Source: DASQFI01 sp963780895 (lineage in GTDB: Bacteria; Acidobacteriota; Vicinamibacteria; Vicinamibacterales; SCN-69-37). Taken from it: DNA of 64,000 nucleotides. The stretch spans positions 62,001 to 126,000 of the forward strand of contig CAWAEG010000001.1 of NCBI GenBank assembly GCA_963780895.1, written 5' to 3'. The first letter of the stretch is position 1. Every line of letters starts with the position of its first letter. The notes beneath the pieces are model-generated. The model searched no databases. It had not been told where the DNA came from and saw only the letters and a list, made by a program, of their open reading frames with translations. Below, piece by piece: positions 33,598 through 41,947 of the stretch. A program made the position numbers and the translations under genes.

Positions 33598-36195
33598 TTA
33601 CTCCAGGCCAGTCTCGTCGCGCAACCGAATCAGTTCGACCGCAAGCTGGGCGGCGTTCGCGGGCCGGTCGGCCGACCGATTCGACAGTACACGGCTGAAG
33701 AACGCGACGAGATTGTCCGGGCAGTCCACGCCGTGAGCGCGAATGTCCGCCGGCTGTCCGCGCTTGACGGCGGCCGCGATCGCCGGCACCGTCGCGCCGT
33801 CAAACGGCGGCGCGCCTGCAATGGCCTCGAACAGGACTACGCAGAGGCTCCAGACGTCGAATGCCGGCTGGGGCGCCGCGCCGTCGATCGCCTCGGGGCT
33901 CATATAGAGCGGTGTGCCGCCGAACCCGACTCTCGCGGTCTCACTGGGCGTCAGCGTCGCGAGGAGCGCGTCGCCGAATCGGCCGGACCGGGTTGTCGTG
34001 CCGCCGGCCGCCACGCGATCGCGCAGCATGGTGGCGAGCCCGAAATCGAGCAGCTTCGGCGTTTCCTCGCGGGTGAAACCGATGTTGCTCGGCTTGATGT
34101 CGCAGTGGAGCACGCCCGCGCGGTGAAGATGCTCGACGCCGCGGGAGAGAGCGATGCCGATCTCGAGCGCGCGCCGCCACGGCAACGGCCCCTTCCGAAG
34201 CTGCGCCGACAGCGTGCCTCCGGTCAGAAGTTCCACGACGAGCAGCGGCGTGCCGAGCCACGACTCCGCGCCGAAGATGATGGCCAGATTCTCGTGGTGG
34301 ACCGACGCCATGGCCCGCGCCTCGCGCCGCAGCCTGGCCGCGTCCTCGGGTCCAACGTGCGGCAGCGTCTTGATCGCGACGTGCCTGCCCAGGTCCAGGT
34401 CGTGCGCACGATAGACGACTCCCATGCCGCCGCGGCCGAGGCGGCGGTCGAACTGAAACTTCCCGCTGAGAACGAACGGAACAAGCGCGGGCTCGAGCTC
34501 GCCCCCGCAATCGCAGAGATTCGTTTCACGCGGAAAGACACGGCCGCACGCTTCGCACTCCACGGCCGGGCGGCCATCGTCCTGGGCGAGCCACGGCATC
34601 ACAGCCAGCCGTCCTGGTTTTGGCGTCGTCGCGCCCGATTCCCGCAGCATGCGATTCTCGACTCTCAACGACACCGATCCGCCGATGGCCTCGAGAAGCT
34701 GACGATCTTCCCGCGAGTACGGCGTCTCGCTCAGCTTCCGCCCGAGCCCGATGAGGCCGTGGAGGGAGCCGTCGGTCGCGTTGAGCGGCACCAGCAGACT
34801 GAATCCGGAATCGGCGAGCCAGTTCCGTTCCTCCTCCGGGAGCCGCCTGAGTGTCGAGTCGGCGGTTTCGAGGTCGACGAGGAGTGAGGTGGTGTCGCCC
34901 TGCGCCAGGAGCACCAGACCCGATGATCGACTCAGCGGGCGGATCCGTCCATCGGAGCTGCGCAAGACCGTTCCATCGGGCGTGGCGAGCAGCATCGTCA
35001 CGTAGTCGATGTGCAGCGCGCGATCGATCTCGCGGCAGACGAGTGTCACCAGCTCGTCGAGCGTCCCGGCTTTCCGGCAGCGCTCCGCCAGCTCGTTCAG
35101 GATCGTCCGCGCGTCATATTGCTCACGAAAGAATCGCCGGTCGAGCGCGGTGAGCGTCCTGGTGCGCATCCGGAGCATGACGGCGATCGCGATGACCGCC
35201 ATGACGAGCAACTGCAGCCCCGATCCCGACACGAGATTCAGCAGTGTCTCGTCGCGCCGCCGGAATAAATACACGACGATGCCGGCAAGCGGAAGCGCCA
35301 TGACGGCGAGCAGCGAATACTTCGCGAGGAGGTACTGCAGCGCCGATCGGATGACCAGCCGAATCTCGACGACCCGATCGACCATCACCGAGTAGGCGGT
35401 CACGAACGGCATCGCAACCAGTGACAGGAAAATCACTTCCGCGATCCACGCGCCTGACGGTCCATTCGCGAAGCGCGCATAGGCCGGGCTCATCGCTTCG
35501 AACAGCACCGAGACGAAAACCGGCGCAAATCCGATCAGCAGGCCGACGACGAACACGTTGACGCGCCGGCGCTCAGCGGGCCCGGCTGTCCACGTTTTCC
35601 AGATCAGAAACCCAAGGGCCGGCAGGCTCGCGATGATGATCAGCGGCCAGTACAGGCTGGTGACGCTCTGGTTCGAGAGTGGCGCCCGCAGGCCGGACGG
35701 CGGCGTTCCGGTCACCGGCCAGAAGATCAGCGAGACGTTCGAGATGACCAGCAGGACACCGAGCGCAAGTGAACCGACCGTCGCGAGCCGGGAGCTGCGA
35801 TCGACAAGTCGCGATGCCGGTTCGTCGGGGAAATGCCGGGCGAACAGCCACAGGAATACCGGCAGGAGCGGCTCCACGGGCATGCGCCGCAACACGTCGA
35901 ATACTGCCGTCATGGCCGGACCGGCAGACGGCGCGCAACACGCGAGCAAGGTTCCGGCAAACGGGGCCGCCGTGAGCACGAGAATGCAGCCGAGCCAGAC
36001 GGCGCGCAGGTCCCTGGTACGAGCCGCGATCAGCGCGATGCCCGGTGCCGCGAACGCCAGGACGAGCAGGCCGTATTGGTACGGACTAAAGGGAAGCGGC
36101 GTCTGGGACTGACCGCCGCTCACCATCGCGACAGCGATAGCGGCGACGCACTTCAGCGCGGCGACCGCGACGACGAGCCACACCCAGGGCGACAT
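33598..36195 (-). CDS. 7TM-GAF-zinc ribbon-serine/threonine kinase
   Basis: 865 residues. The N-terminal 330 residues hold about 8-9 hydrophobic helices. Residues about 365-520 form a GAF domain (TLDELVTLVCREIDRALHID, DSGFSLLVPLNATDGSLHGL). A zinc-ribbon-like pattern CEACGRVFPRETNLCDCG follows near 555-580, and a complete kinase domain ends the protein (LGRGGMGVVYRAHDLDLG, the lysine in VAIKTLPH, LLDFGLATML, MSPEAIDG). The catalytic loop reads HCDIKPSNIGF: Cys replaces Arg of the usual HRD, while Asp, Lys and Asn remain. Membrane sensor, cytosolic GAF and kinase in one chain is unusual, and the N-terminal part resembles 7TM sensor domains of histidine kinases. It lies between two groups of small unknown genes on the same strand. 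Confidence 0.88.
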   Translation of the reverse strand: MSPWVWLVVAVAALKCVAAIAVAMVSGGQSQTPLPFSPYQYGLLVLAFAAPGIALIAARTRDLRAVWLGCILVLTAAPFAGTLLACCAPSAGPAMTAVFDVLRRMPVEPLLPVFLWLFARHFPDEPASRLVDRSSRLATVGSLALGVLLVISNVSLIFWPVTGTPPSGLRAPLSNQSVTSLYWPLIIIASLPALGFLIWKTWTAGPAERRRVNVFVVGLLIGFAPVFVSVLFEAMSPAYARFANGPSGAWIAEVIFLSLVAMPFVTAYSVMVDRVVEIRLVIRSALQYLLAKYSLLAVMALPLAGIVVYLFRRRDETLLNLVSGSGLQLLVMAVIAIAVMLRMRTRTLTALDRRFFREQYDARTILNELAERCRKAGTLDELVTLVCREIDRALHIDYVTMLLATPDGTVLRSSDGRIRPLSRSSGLVLLAQGDTTSLLVDLETADSTLRRLPEEERNWLADSGFSLLVPLNATDGSLHGLIGLGRKLSETPYSREDRQLLEAIGGSVSLRVENRMLRESGATTPKPGRLAVMPWLAQDDGRPAVECEACGRVFPRETNLCDCGGELEPALVPFVLSGKFQFDRRLGRGGMGVVYRAHDLDLGRHVAIKTLPHVGPEDAARLRREARAMASVHHENLAIIFGAESWLGTPLLVVELLTGGTLSAQLRKGPLPWRRALEIGIALSRGVEHLHRAGVLHCDIKPSNIGFTREETPKLLDFGLATMLRDRVAAGGTTTRSGRFGDALLATLTPSETARVGFGGTPLYMSPEAIDGAAPQPAFDVWSLCVVLFEAIAGAPPFDGATVPAIAAAVKRGQPADIRAHGVDCPDNLVAFFSRVLSNRSADRPANAAQLAVELIRLRDETGLE

Positions 36196-36360
36196 GTGAA
36201 TACGTGTCCGTCTCTTACCCGCCGACGCGGAGATTCAAATCTTCGCCGTGGAGCTCGCCCCTGACCACGCGCTCAACGCCGTGCTCCATGCCGCCGCGGC
36301 AAGCGTCGCCGACAGGCGCGACCGGCCAGGAACGACTCTCATGGCTGAAACTCTCCGATT

Positions 36361-36696
36361 TTACGTGGGATCGAGCCCGGGCGCGCCCGGCGGAACCGTT
36401 CCCGGCGGCGCGCTCGCGATGAGCGCCCGTTCGAAAACCCGGCCGGCATCGGCGCGGGTTTCACGTGCCCCCGCCCGCGATTTCGTCACGTGTCCAGCGA
36501 CAGCAAGGTACGACCCGCCGTCATCCACATGCAGCTCAACCCCGCGGTATCCCAGCTTCGGCGCGGGAGCCAATCGTGGCGCGATCGGCGTCAGCGTCGC
36601 CCAGATGTCAGCCAGCCGCGCGACGTCATCGTCGGGGACCGGCCACTCCGGATCGGGACGGCCGGAAAAGAGAAGCATCCGCGCGGTCGCGGCCAC
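36361..36696 (-). CDS. Short FSGRP-domain protein of unknown function
   Basis: 111 residues from a GTG 3 bases after the stop of the preceding gene. It carries the same domain as the N-terminus of that gene's product: LLFSGRPDPEWPV here against DLFSGRPNPVVEF there, and LGYRGVELHV against LGYRGLEIKL about 35 residues later. The rest is AGHVTKSRAGARETRADAGR and a Pro/Gly-rich tail. It appears to be a single-domain version of an uncharacterised fold. The 165 bases between it and the kinase gene (36196-36360) show no convincing gene. Confidence 0.65.
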   Translation of the reverse strand: MAATARMLLFSGRPDPEWPVPDDDVARLADIWATLTPIAPRLAPAPKLGYRGVELHVDDGGSYLAVAGHVTKSRAGARETRADAGRVFERALIASAPPGTVPPGAPGLDPT

Positions 36697-36699
36697 CGA

Positions 36700-37581
36700 T
36701 CAGTAGGGTCCCTTCAGCCTGAAGTGCCCGTGCTTGACGATCATGAACGTGCAGAAGTCGGTGTAGCTGCCGCGGTTGGCGGTGCGCGGATCGGTGATCG
36801 GCTGGTTGCTGTTGTCGAGGTTGGTCGCCGGCGATCCGCCCATCTTGTGCGACCACATTCCGTCGCGGCCCTTGCGATACCAGTGATAGTCATAGTTGGG
36901 AGACACGACGAGCGCGACGAGGTGCCCCTCACCCGGACACTTGTTGTTGGCGCCCGGCGCGTCCTCGACCCCGTCCTGGATCGCGAGCGGACGCACGACC
37001 GCGCAGGTCATCACCTGGTTGTGCTGGCCGGTGGCGGCCATGCCCGGCTGCGCGTACGTGTCGGTGCGGTAGTTGGTGCCGTAGTTGTAGCAGTTGTTTT
37101 TCCCCTGAATCGGCGACACGTTCCAGACGCCGGGCTCGTAGAGCGGGGCGCACCGGCAGCGAGGCCAGGGCGGCCAGACGATCTCCGGAGGCCAGTGCTT
37201 GCGCCGCCAGAAGTCGAGGAGTTCCCGGAAGTCCTCGAGCCATGGTTTGAGCGGCGGCAGCTCGGGATGTTTTGTCCCGCAGATGAAGTCCTCGAACGCG
37301 TCGTCGCCAATCGGCACCGCGAAGTCGGGTCCGACGGCGAGACCATCCATCACGCGGAAGCTGTTCGGTAGACCGCGAAGCTTCGCGCCAGTGAGTTTGA
37401 TCTCCAGGCCGCGATAGCCGAGCGTCGGAATCGTCGGCAGACCGGGTTCCCGGCGCCGGGCCTTCGGCCCGGGATCGAGGCGTTTGAGGACGTCCTGCAG
37501 CTTCCGCCCGGTGAATTCGACCACGGGATTCGGGCGGCCGCTGAAGAGATCGATGGTGACAGTCAGTTTGGCTTCCGGCAC
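36700..37581 (-). CDS. FSGRP-domain protein with putative cysteine-hydrolase domain
   Basis: About 293 residues from a GTG at 37581, 20 bases after the toxin gene stop; longer frames upstream lie in the toxin gene. Residues 5-70 hold the FSGRP domain. Residues 155-290 form a second domain rich in Cys, His, Asp and aromatics: NNCYNYGTNYRTDTYAQPG (Cys164), GHLVALVVSP (His220), DYHWYRKGRDGMWSHKMGG (His233, His245), PATNLDNSNQPITDPRTANR (Asp256), YTDFCTFM. One Cys with an ordered set of His and Asp is reminiscent of papain-like or NlpC/P60-like amidases, but I cannot name a family and no enzyme activity is shown. No signal peptide is visible. Confidence 0.65.
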   Translation of the reverse strand: MPEAKLTVTIDLFSGRPNPVVEFTGRKLQDVLKRLDPGPKARRREPGLPTIPTLGYRGLEIKLTGAKLRGLPNSFRVMDGLAVGPDFAVPIGDDAFEDFICGTKHPELPPLKPWLEDFRELLDFWRRKHWPPEIVWPPWPRCRCAPLYEPGVWNVSPIQGKNNCYNYGTNYRTDTYAQPGMAATGQHNQVMTCAVVRPLAIQDGVEDAPGANNKCPGEGHLVALVVSPNYDYHWYRKGRDGMWSHKMGGSPATNLDNSNQPITDPRTANRGSYTDFCTFMIVKHGHFRLKGPY

Positions 37582-37600
37582 GGCGGCACCGAGGTCATTG

Positions 37601-37975
37601 TTACACCAGCCGCAGCCCGGGCACGTCGCGAAAGTCCTGCGGATTGAGCGTCCAGAGCGCCGCTCCCTGGAGCAGCGCGCAGGCGGCAATCGCCAGATCG
37701 ATCTCGCGCCCTCGCGGGCGGGCGAGCTTCGTGTACAGCGACGCCGCGAGGTCGGCCTCGGCCGACGAGAAGGGCACGGTCGCGTCGCGGGGCAGCAGCG
37801 ATTCCTGTGCCGCGAGCTCCGCACGGACTCGTGGCCCGCGCAGCCATTCGAACAGCACCAGACTCGACAGCGCGATGCGGTGACCGTCCTCGACGATCGC
37901 GGTGAGCCGGGGAAGCGCGCGTCTCGGGCCGGTCAGGGCGTCGATGAGGGCGGACGTATCGAGGTGCACGATCAT
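37601..37975 (-). CDS. vapC: VapC-type PIN-domain toxin
   Basis: 124 residues. The PIN-domain acidic residues are in place: Asp6 in IVHLDTSALID, Glu near position 44 in VLFEWLRG, Asp near 92 in REIDLAIAACAL, with TLNPQDFRDVPGL at the end. Such proteins are Mg-dependent ribonucleases that cut tRNA or rRNA when freed from their antitoxin. The gene starts in an ATGA overlap with the ribbon-helix-helix gene, the usual order antitoxin then toxin. Confidence 0.9.
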   Translation of the reverse strand: MIVHLDTSALIDALTGPRRALPRLTAIVEDGHRIALSSLVLFEWLRGPRVRAELAAQESLLPRDATVPFSSAEADLAASLYTKLARPRGREIDLAIAACALLQGAALWTLNPQDFRDVPGLRLV

Positions 37976-38247
37976 GCCGATCGGCGGCCGCCGCGACGCC
38001 GGGCCGCGCGAACGGCGCGGATCTCCGCATCGACCTCGCGCGCGGTCCGACCCGCCGGCCGGCCCGCGAGCGCGTCCAGCACGCCCAGCAGACGCGCGCG
38101 CTCGCCTTCACTCAGACGGTCGGCGCGGGCCGCGTATTCGGCGACGGCCTCTCGCACGACGTGGCTTTGCGCTTTGCCCAGGCGGTCCGCGGTCCGACGC
38201 AGCCGGGCCACGGTGTCGTCGTCGAGCGAGAACGTGACCTTGACCAT
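37972..38247 (-). CDS. Ribbon-helix-helix antitoxin
   Basis: 91 residues. The N-terminus is a CopG/Arc-like ribbon-helix-helix (VKVTFSLDDDTVARLRRTAD, LGKAQSHVVREAVAEYA), which dimerises and binds DNA. The basic, Ala-rich C-terminal tail (VDAEIRAVRAARRRGGRRSA) would block the toxin. It overlaps the PIN toxin by 4 bases (ATGA). A tandem direct repeat over its start is the likely operator. Confidence 0.88.
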   Translation of the reverse strand: MVKVTFSLDDDTVARLRRTADRLGKAQSHVVREAVAEYAARADRLSEGERARLLGVLDALAGRPAGRTAREVDAEIRAVRAARRRGGRRSA

Positions 38248-38275
38248 ACTATGACAATACTACCATACCTATGAC
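38244..38275. promoter_or_regulatory. Tandem direct repeat at the antitoxin start, candidate operator
   Basis: CCATACTATGAC (38244-38255) and CCATACCTATGAC (38263-38275) are near-identical words in the same orientation, 7 bases apart. The first covers the antitoxin start codon. Ribbon-helix-helix antitoxins often bind two adjacent sites cooperatively, so this is a plausible autoregulation site. It is also much more AT-rich than its surroundings, as expected for a promoter. Confidence 0.5.
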
Positions 38276-38296
38276 GCGGACGCTGGGAAGCTGGAG

Positions 38297-38419
38297 CGTT
38301 TTCCAGTTCCATGTAGCGTGTTCCTGCGCCCGACCTTTGCGAGCGCCGCGAGGCAGGCTCTGACACGCTGCCTTGCGGCAAGCGGCGAGCGGGAGGGCGC
38401 AGGAACACGCTACATGGAA
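38297..38419. repeat. Palindromic element B, copy 3
   Basis: A perfect 35-bp inverted repeat (38297-38331 against 38385-38419 region, the right arm beginning GGGCGCAGGAACACGC) encloses two conserved blocks: 38331-38358 and the 32-nt core 38368-38399, which matches copies 1 and 2 exactly. Orientation is opposite to copy 2. The element lies between the antitoxin promoter and the end of the glycosyltransferase gene. Confidence 0.8.
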
Positions 38420-38441
38420 CTGGAAAACGGTGTAGCAGCTA

Positions 38442-39398
38442 TTACCTCAACCCCGTGAACCGCCGGATCGCGCGCACGCCCTGCCCTTTCCGCCCCAGCC
38501 CCGGGCGGCCGTCGATCCAGAACATCGCATTGGCCGAAAACGGGTGCGTGCCGGCGCGCGTCAGCAGCGCGTAAATCGGATACGCCAGGCCTCGCAGGAT
38601 GCCGGCCACCGGCCGCTGAAACAGCCGGTGCAGATGCGACTGCGCGGTTCGAATCGCGGCTGTCTCGAGCAGGCGCTCGCGGAACGTCGGGTCACGCATT
38701 TTCAGGGCGAAGTACGCATGTTCGTACGTCGGCCGATCGACATAGCTGTTGCGCCGCAGGCCGCTTGCGATGACGAGGACGCTCACGTGATCGCGGAACC
38801 GCAGCGTCGCGCCGGATCGCCAGGCCCGGAAGAGCCAGTCTTGAGACGGCGTGACCCACAGCTCATCCACGGTCCGCCATGGGCCGACGCGCGCGGACAG
38901 CTCGCGCCGCATCATCCAGGACGATGCGCAGTAGAAGGCGCACGGCGAATACGTCGGCGCCGGCGGCACGCCCAGGAGCTCGGCCGTCCACTCCTCCCGC
39001 GCAAGCTCCGCCTCAGTGGCCGGCTGGATGGCGGCGCACGGACCCCAGACCAGGTCAGCGCCCGATCGCTCGAGCGCGTCGATGGACCGCCGAAGATGAT
39101 CCGGAAAGTACATGTCGTCCTGGTTGAGAAACGCGACGTACCGTCCCCGGGCGCGAGTCAGGCCGTGATTGTTGGGGACCGCCTGATCGCCGCTGTTCTC
39201 GGTCAGGTTCGAGAACACGAGGCGAGGATCGCCAAAGCCCCGGACGACGGCCGCCGTATCGTCCGTGCACGCATCGCCGACGATCACCATCTCCCAGTCA
39301 GTCAGCGTCGAGTCGAGGACGCTTCGAATGGCGTACCGGAGGAGATGACTGCTGTTGTACGTCGCGACGACGATCGACACGAGCGGGGCGTCGCTCAT
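38442..39398 (-). CDS. Family 2 glycosyltransferase
   Basis: 318 residues, GT-A fold. The N-terminus is classic for the family: VSIVVATYNSSHLLRYAIRS, DWEMVIVGDACTDDTAAVV, and the acidic nucleotide-sugar/metal site in YVAFLNQDDMYFPDHLRRSI. The C-terminal part (about 220-318) is variable, as usual for acceptor binding. It starts in an ATGA overlap with the FAD enzyme gene, so the two are one operon and probably act on the same glycan or sugar. No TM helix is obvious. Confidence 0.9.
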   Translation of the reverse strand: MSDAPLVSIVVATYNSSHLLRYAIRSVLDSTLTDWEMVIVGDACTDDTAAVVRGFGDPRLVFSNLTENSGDQAVPNNHGLTRARGRYVAFLNQDDMYFPDHLRRSIDALERSGADLVWGPCAAIQPATEAELAREEWTAELLGVPPAPTYSPCAFYCASSWMMRRELSARVGPWRTVDELWVTPSQDWLFRAWRSGATLRFRDHVSVLVIASGLRRNSYVDRPTYEHAYFALKMRDPTFRERLLETAAIRTAQSHLHRLFQRPVAGILRGLAYPIYALLTRAGTHPFSANAMFWIDGRPGLGRKGQGVRAIRRFTGLR

Positions 39399-40618
39399 GC
39401 GCGCTCCAGGATGCGCTCGGCGAGCTTCAACCCGAAATATGGCGTCATGGTGAACTTGCCCGTGTTGACGGTGTGATACCGGCCGTTCGAGTGAATGCCG
39501 ATCTCGTGGCGATCATGGAGCTCGCTCGCGTGGTCGTCGATGTCCGTCTCGCCCCACGAAAAGATCACGCCGCCTGCCGGGTCCACGCGATCGGCCGAGA
39601 CGTCGACTGCGGAAAGCGCCGGGCACAGCCGGAGCCAGTGCGCGTGGCTCCGCCGGAAAATATCGCGGCGAACGTCGAGCGTGATGTCGTGTTCCCACTC
39701 CGGCGGTCTGAGCGCCGTCGACGTCGCCGCCATGCCCACGGGGTACCACGAGAGGTACAGCCCCTGAGGGCCGAAGTTGACGATGTCTCCGAACGGGCCG
39801 AGAACACAGGTGATGGAGGGCGGCGATCCGTTCGTCAGCGGCACGAAGACGCGATTGCCGAGCTTGTAGCGGTGCAGCCACGGCCGATCGTAGGTCACGC
39901 CGGCGCTCGCGTCGATCTCGAGCCGGCCGTGCCACAAGGTGTTCGCGACCTGATCGTAGGGCTCGTGGTGTGTTTCGGCGGCGCACTCGAACGTGACAGC
40001 GAACCGGGCCCCGCAGACCGTGACGCCCCGGACACGCGCCCCGCCGACGAAGTGGATGCGAGGCTCGCCGAGCGTGGCTTTCGCCAGAGCCGCCGCGACC
40101 AGACGCGGATCGATGGACCGCTCGGTCGTCCGGAACGCCGTCAGGAAATGCTCGGGATTGACGAGCTGCTCGAGCTCGGAGCGGGACAGCTCGTCGGCGC
40201 GGACCGCCGTCTCGAAGCCCAGATATGCATGCCCGGTTGAGCGACGGACATCATCGAAAATTCGCGCGCAATGAGCGTAGTGCGCCTTCAGCTGATCGAC
40301 CGGCACCATCGTGTCCCGGTGCACCGCGTAGAAGAATGGCGTGGAAACGCTCACCGATCCGGCCGCCGGGTCGAAGTCGATCCAGCGCTGGAGCGTCGCC
40401 GCAAAGTGCAGCGCGCCCGTGATCATGGTGCCGGCCGTGCGAAGGCTTTGGTCCTTCGCGTAGAGCAGCCCAAGGTGAATCTTGCCCTCGTTCACACGGC
40501 TGGCGCGGCTGACGGGGGCGTGGTTCTCGTCGTAGAGATCGACCTGGCAGCCGCGCGAGGCGAGCTCGAGTGCCGCGCACGCGCCGACGGCACCAGCACC
40601 GAGTATCGCAATCCGCAT
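39395..40618 (-). CDS. FAD-dependent oxidoreductase of the DAO family
   Basis: 407 residues. The Rossmann dinucleotide motif is at the start (IAILGAGAVGACAALELASR, then CQVDLYDENH). Later parts show VNEGKIHLGLLYAKDQSLRT, a substrate-binding beta region, and HTVNTGKFTMTPYFGLKLAE near the C-terminus where FAD-binding normally closes. The RASRVNEGKIHLG segment is like that of the D-amino-acid-oxidase/glycine-oxidase-like proteins seen next to glycosyltransferases in polysaccharide loci. The reaction is unknown. Translationally coupled to the glycosyltransferase gene. Confidence 0.82.
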   Translation of the reverse strand: MRIAILGAGAVGACAALELASRGCQVDLYDENHAPVSRASRVNEGKIHLGLLYAKDQSLRTAGTMITGALHFAATLQRWIDFDPAAGSVSVSTPFFYAVHRDTMVPVDQLKAHYAHCARIFDDVRRSTGHAYLGFETAVRADELSRSELEQLVNPEHFLTAFRTTERSIDPRLVAAALAKATLGEPRIHFVGGARVRGVTVCGARFAVTFECAAETHHEPYDQVANTLWHGRLEIDASAGVTYDRPWLHRYKLGNRVFVPLTNGSPPSITCVLGPFGDIVNFGPQGLYLSWYPVGMAATSTALRPPEWEHDITLDVRRDIFRRSHAHWLRLCPALSAVDVSADRVDPAGGVIFSWGETDIDDHASELHDRHEIGIHSNGRYHTVNTGKFTMTPYFGLKLAERILERA

Positions 40619-40642
40619 GAGGACCGGGCGTCGCCCGGCATT

Positions 40643-41947
40643 TTACTGCGATGTCTCGCTCAATCTCGCGGCCTGCGTCATCAGATAGTTCCGCTCGGGA
40701 ATGCTCGCCGTCTGGCCGGCCGCGGACCGGTAGTGCTCGATCGCCCCGCGATAGTTGCCGGACAGTTCGAGCAGGTGGGCCCGGACGGCGTCCAGACGAT
40801 GATTGCCCGCAAGCCTCGCGTCGCCGTCGAGCCCGGCCAGGATCTCGAGGCCCGCGGAAGGCCCGTGGACCATCGCCACCGCGATCGCCCGGTTGAGCGT
40901 CACCATCGGGTTGTCGGACATCCGTTCGAGCAAGCCGTACAGCGCGAGAATCTGCGGCCAGTCCGTGTCCTCGACCCGTGCCGCCTCGTCGTGAACCGCG
41001 GCAATCGCGGCTTGAAGCTGATACGCGCCGACCGACCCCGTCGACAACGTCGCAGAAATGAGCGCGACGCCTTCGCCGATGGCGGCCCGATCCCACAACG
41101 ACCGGTCCTGTTTCGCGAGCGGAATCAGCTCTCCGTCGGGACCGGTCCGTGCAATCCGACGCGCGTCCGTGAGCAACATCAGCGCGAGCAGTCCGCCGAC
41201 TTCGCCGTCGTGGGGCAACAGCCGATGAACGGCGCGTGTGAGCCGGATCGCTTCGCTCGACAGCTCGTTGCGGTGCAGGTTCGGTCCGGCGCTGCTCGTG
41301 TAGCCCTCGTTGAAGATGAGGTAGAGCACGTGCAGAACGGCGGCCAGACGTTGAGCCCGTTCGGCCGGAGTCGGCAGGCTGAACGGGACGCCTGACGTCT
41401 TGATGGTCTGCTTGGCCCGGCTGATCCGCTGGGCCATCGTCGCCTCCGGAACGAGAAACGCGCTGGCGATCTCGGCCGTCGTGAGTCCGCCGACCGCACG
41501 AAGGGTGAGCGCGATGGCCGACGCCGGCGTGAGCGCCGGATGACAGCACATGAACAGGAGGACCAGCGCGTCGTCCTGATCGGCGGGATCAGCCGCCGTT
41601 GCTGCCCCCAGCGTCGACGCAAGGTCAAGCGAACTTGCTCCGCCGAAGCTCGACCAAGGGTCGAGCGAAGGCGAGGCTTCCTCCGCGACAATGGCTTCTC
41701 GCCGCCGGCGCGCCAGCTCACTGCGGACGTGATCGGTCATACGCCGCGAGGCGACTTGGATCAGCCAGCCGCGCGGATTGTCCGGCAGTCCGTCCCGGGG
41801 CCACTGGGTGGCTGCGGCGATGAGCGCCTCCTGCACCGCGTCTTCGGACGCCACGAAATCACGAAATCGCCGGATCACCGCACCCAGCACCTGCGGCGCA
41901 AGCTCGCGCAGCAGCTGCTCGGCACGAGCGTCCATCGATCGGGACAT
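40643..41947 (-). CDS. ECF42-type sigma factor with long C-terminal TPR-like extension
   Basis: 434 residues, more than twice a normal ECF sigma. Region 2 is PQVLGAVIRRFRDFVASEDA, VQEALIAAATQWPRDGLPDN, PRGWLIQVASRRMTDHVRSE; region 4 is ALTLRAVGGLTTAEIASAFL with VPEATMAQRISRAKQTIK. The extension (about 190-434: FNEGYTSSAGPNLHRNELSS, HDEAARVEDTDWPQILALYG, VTLNRAIAVAMVHGPSAGLE) has the helical-repeat sequence known from this group, where it is needed for sigma activity and replaces an anti-sigma factor. The YCII/DGPF-like gene just upstream is the family's usual companion. Confidence 0.93.
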   Translation of the reverse strand: MSRSMDARAEQLLRELAPQVLGAVIRRFRDFVASEDAVQEALIAAATQWPRDGLPDNPRGWLIQVASRRMTDHVRSELARRRREAIVAEEASPSLDPWSSFGGASSLDLASTLGAATAADPADQDDALVLLFMCCHPALTPASAIALTLRAVGGLTTAEIASAFLVPEATMAQRISRAKQTIKTSGVPFSLPTPAERAQRLAAVLHVLYLIFNEGYTSSAGPNLHRNELSSEAIRLTRAVHRLLPHDGEVGGLLALMLLTDARRIARTGPDGELIPLAKQDRSLWDRAAIGEGVALISATLSTGSVGAYQLQAAIAAVHDEAARVEDTDWPQILALYGLLERMSDNPMVTLNRAIAVAMVHGPSAGLEILAGLDGDARLAGNHRLDAVRAHLLELSGNYRGAIEHYRSAAGQTASIPERNYLMTQAARLSETSQ

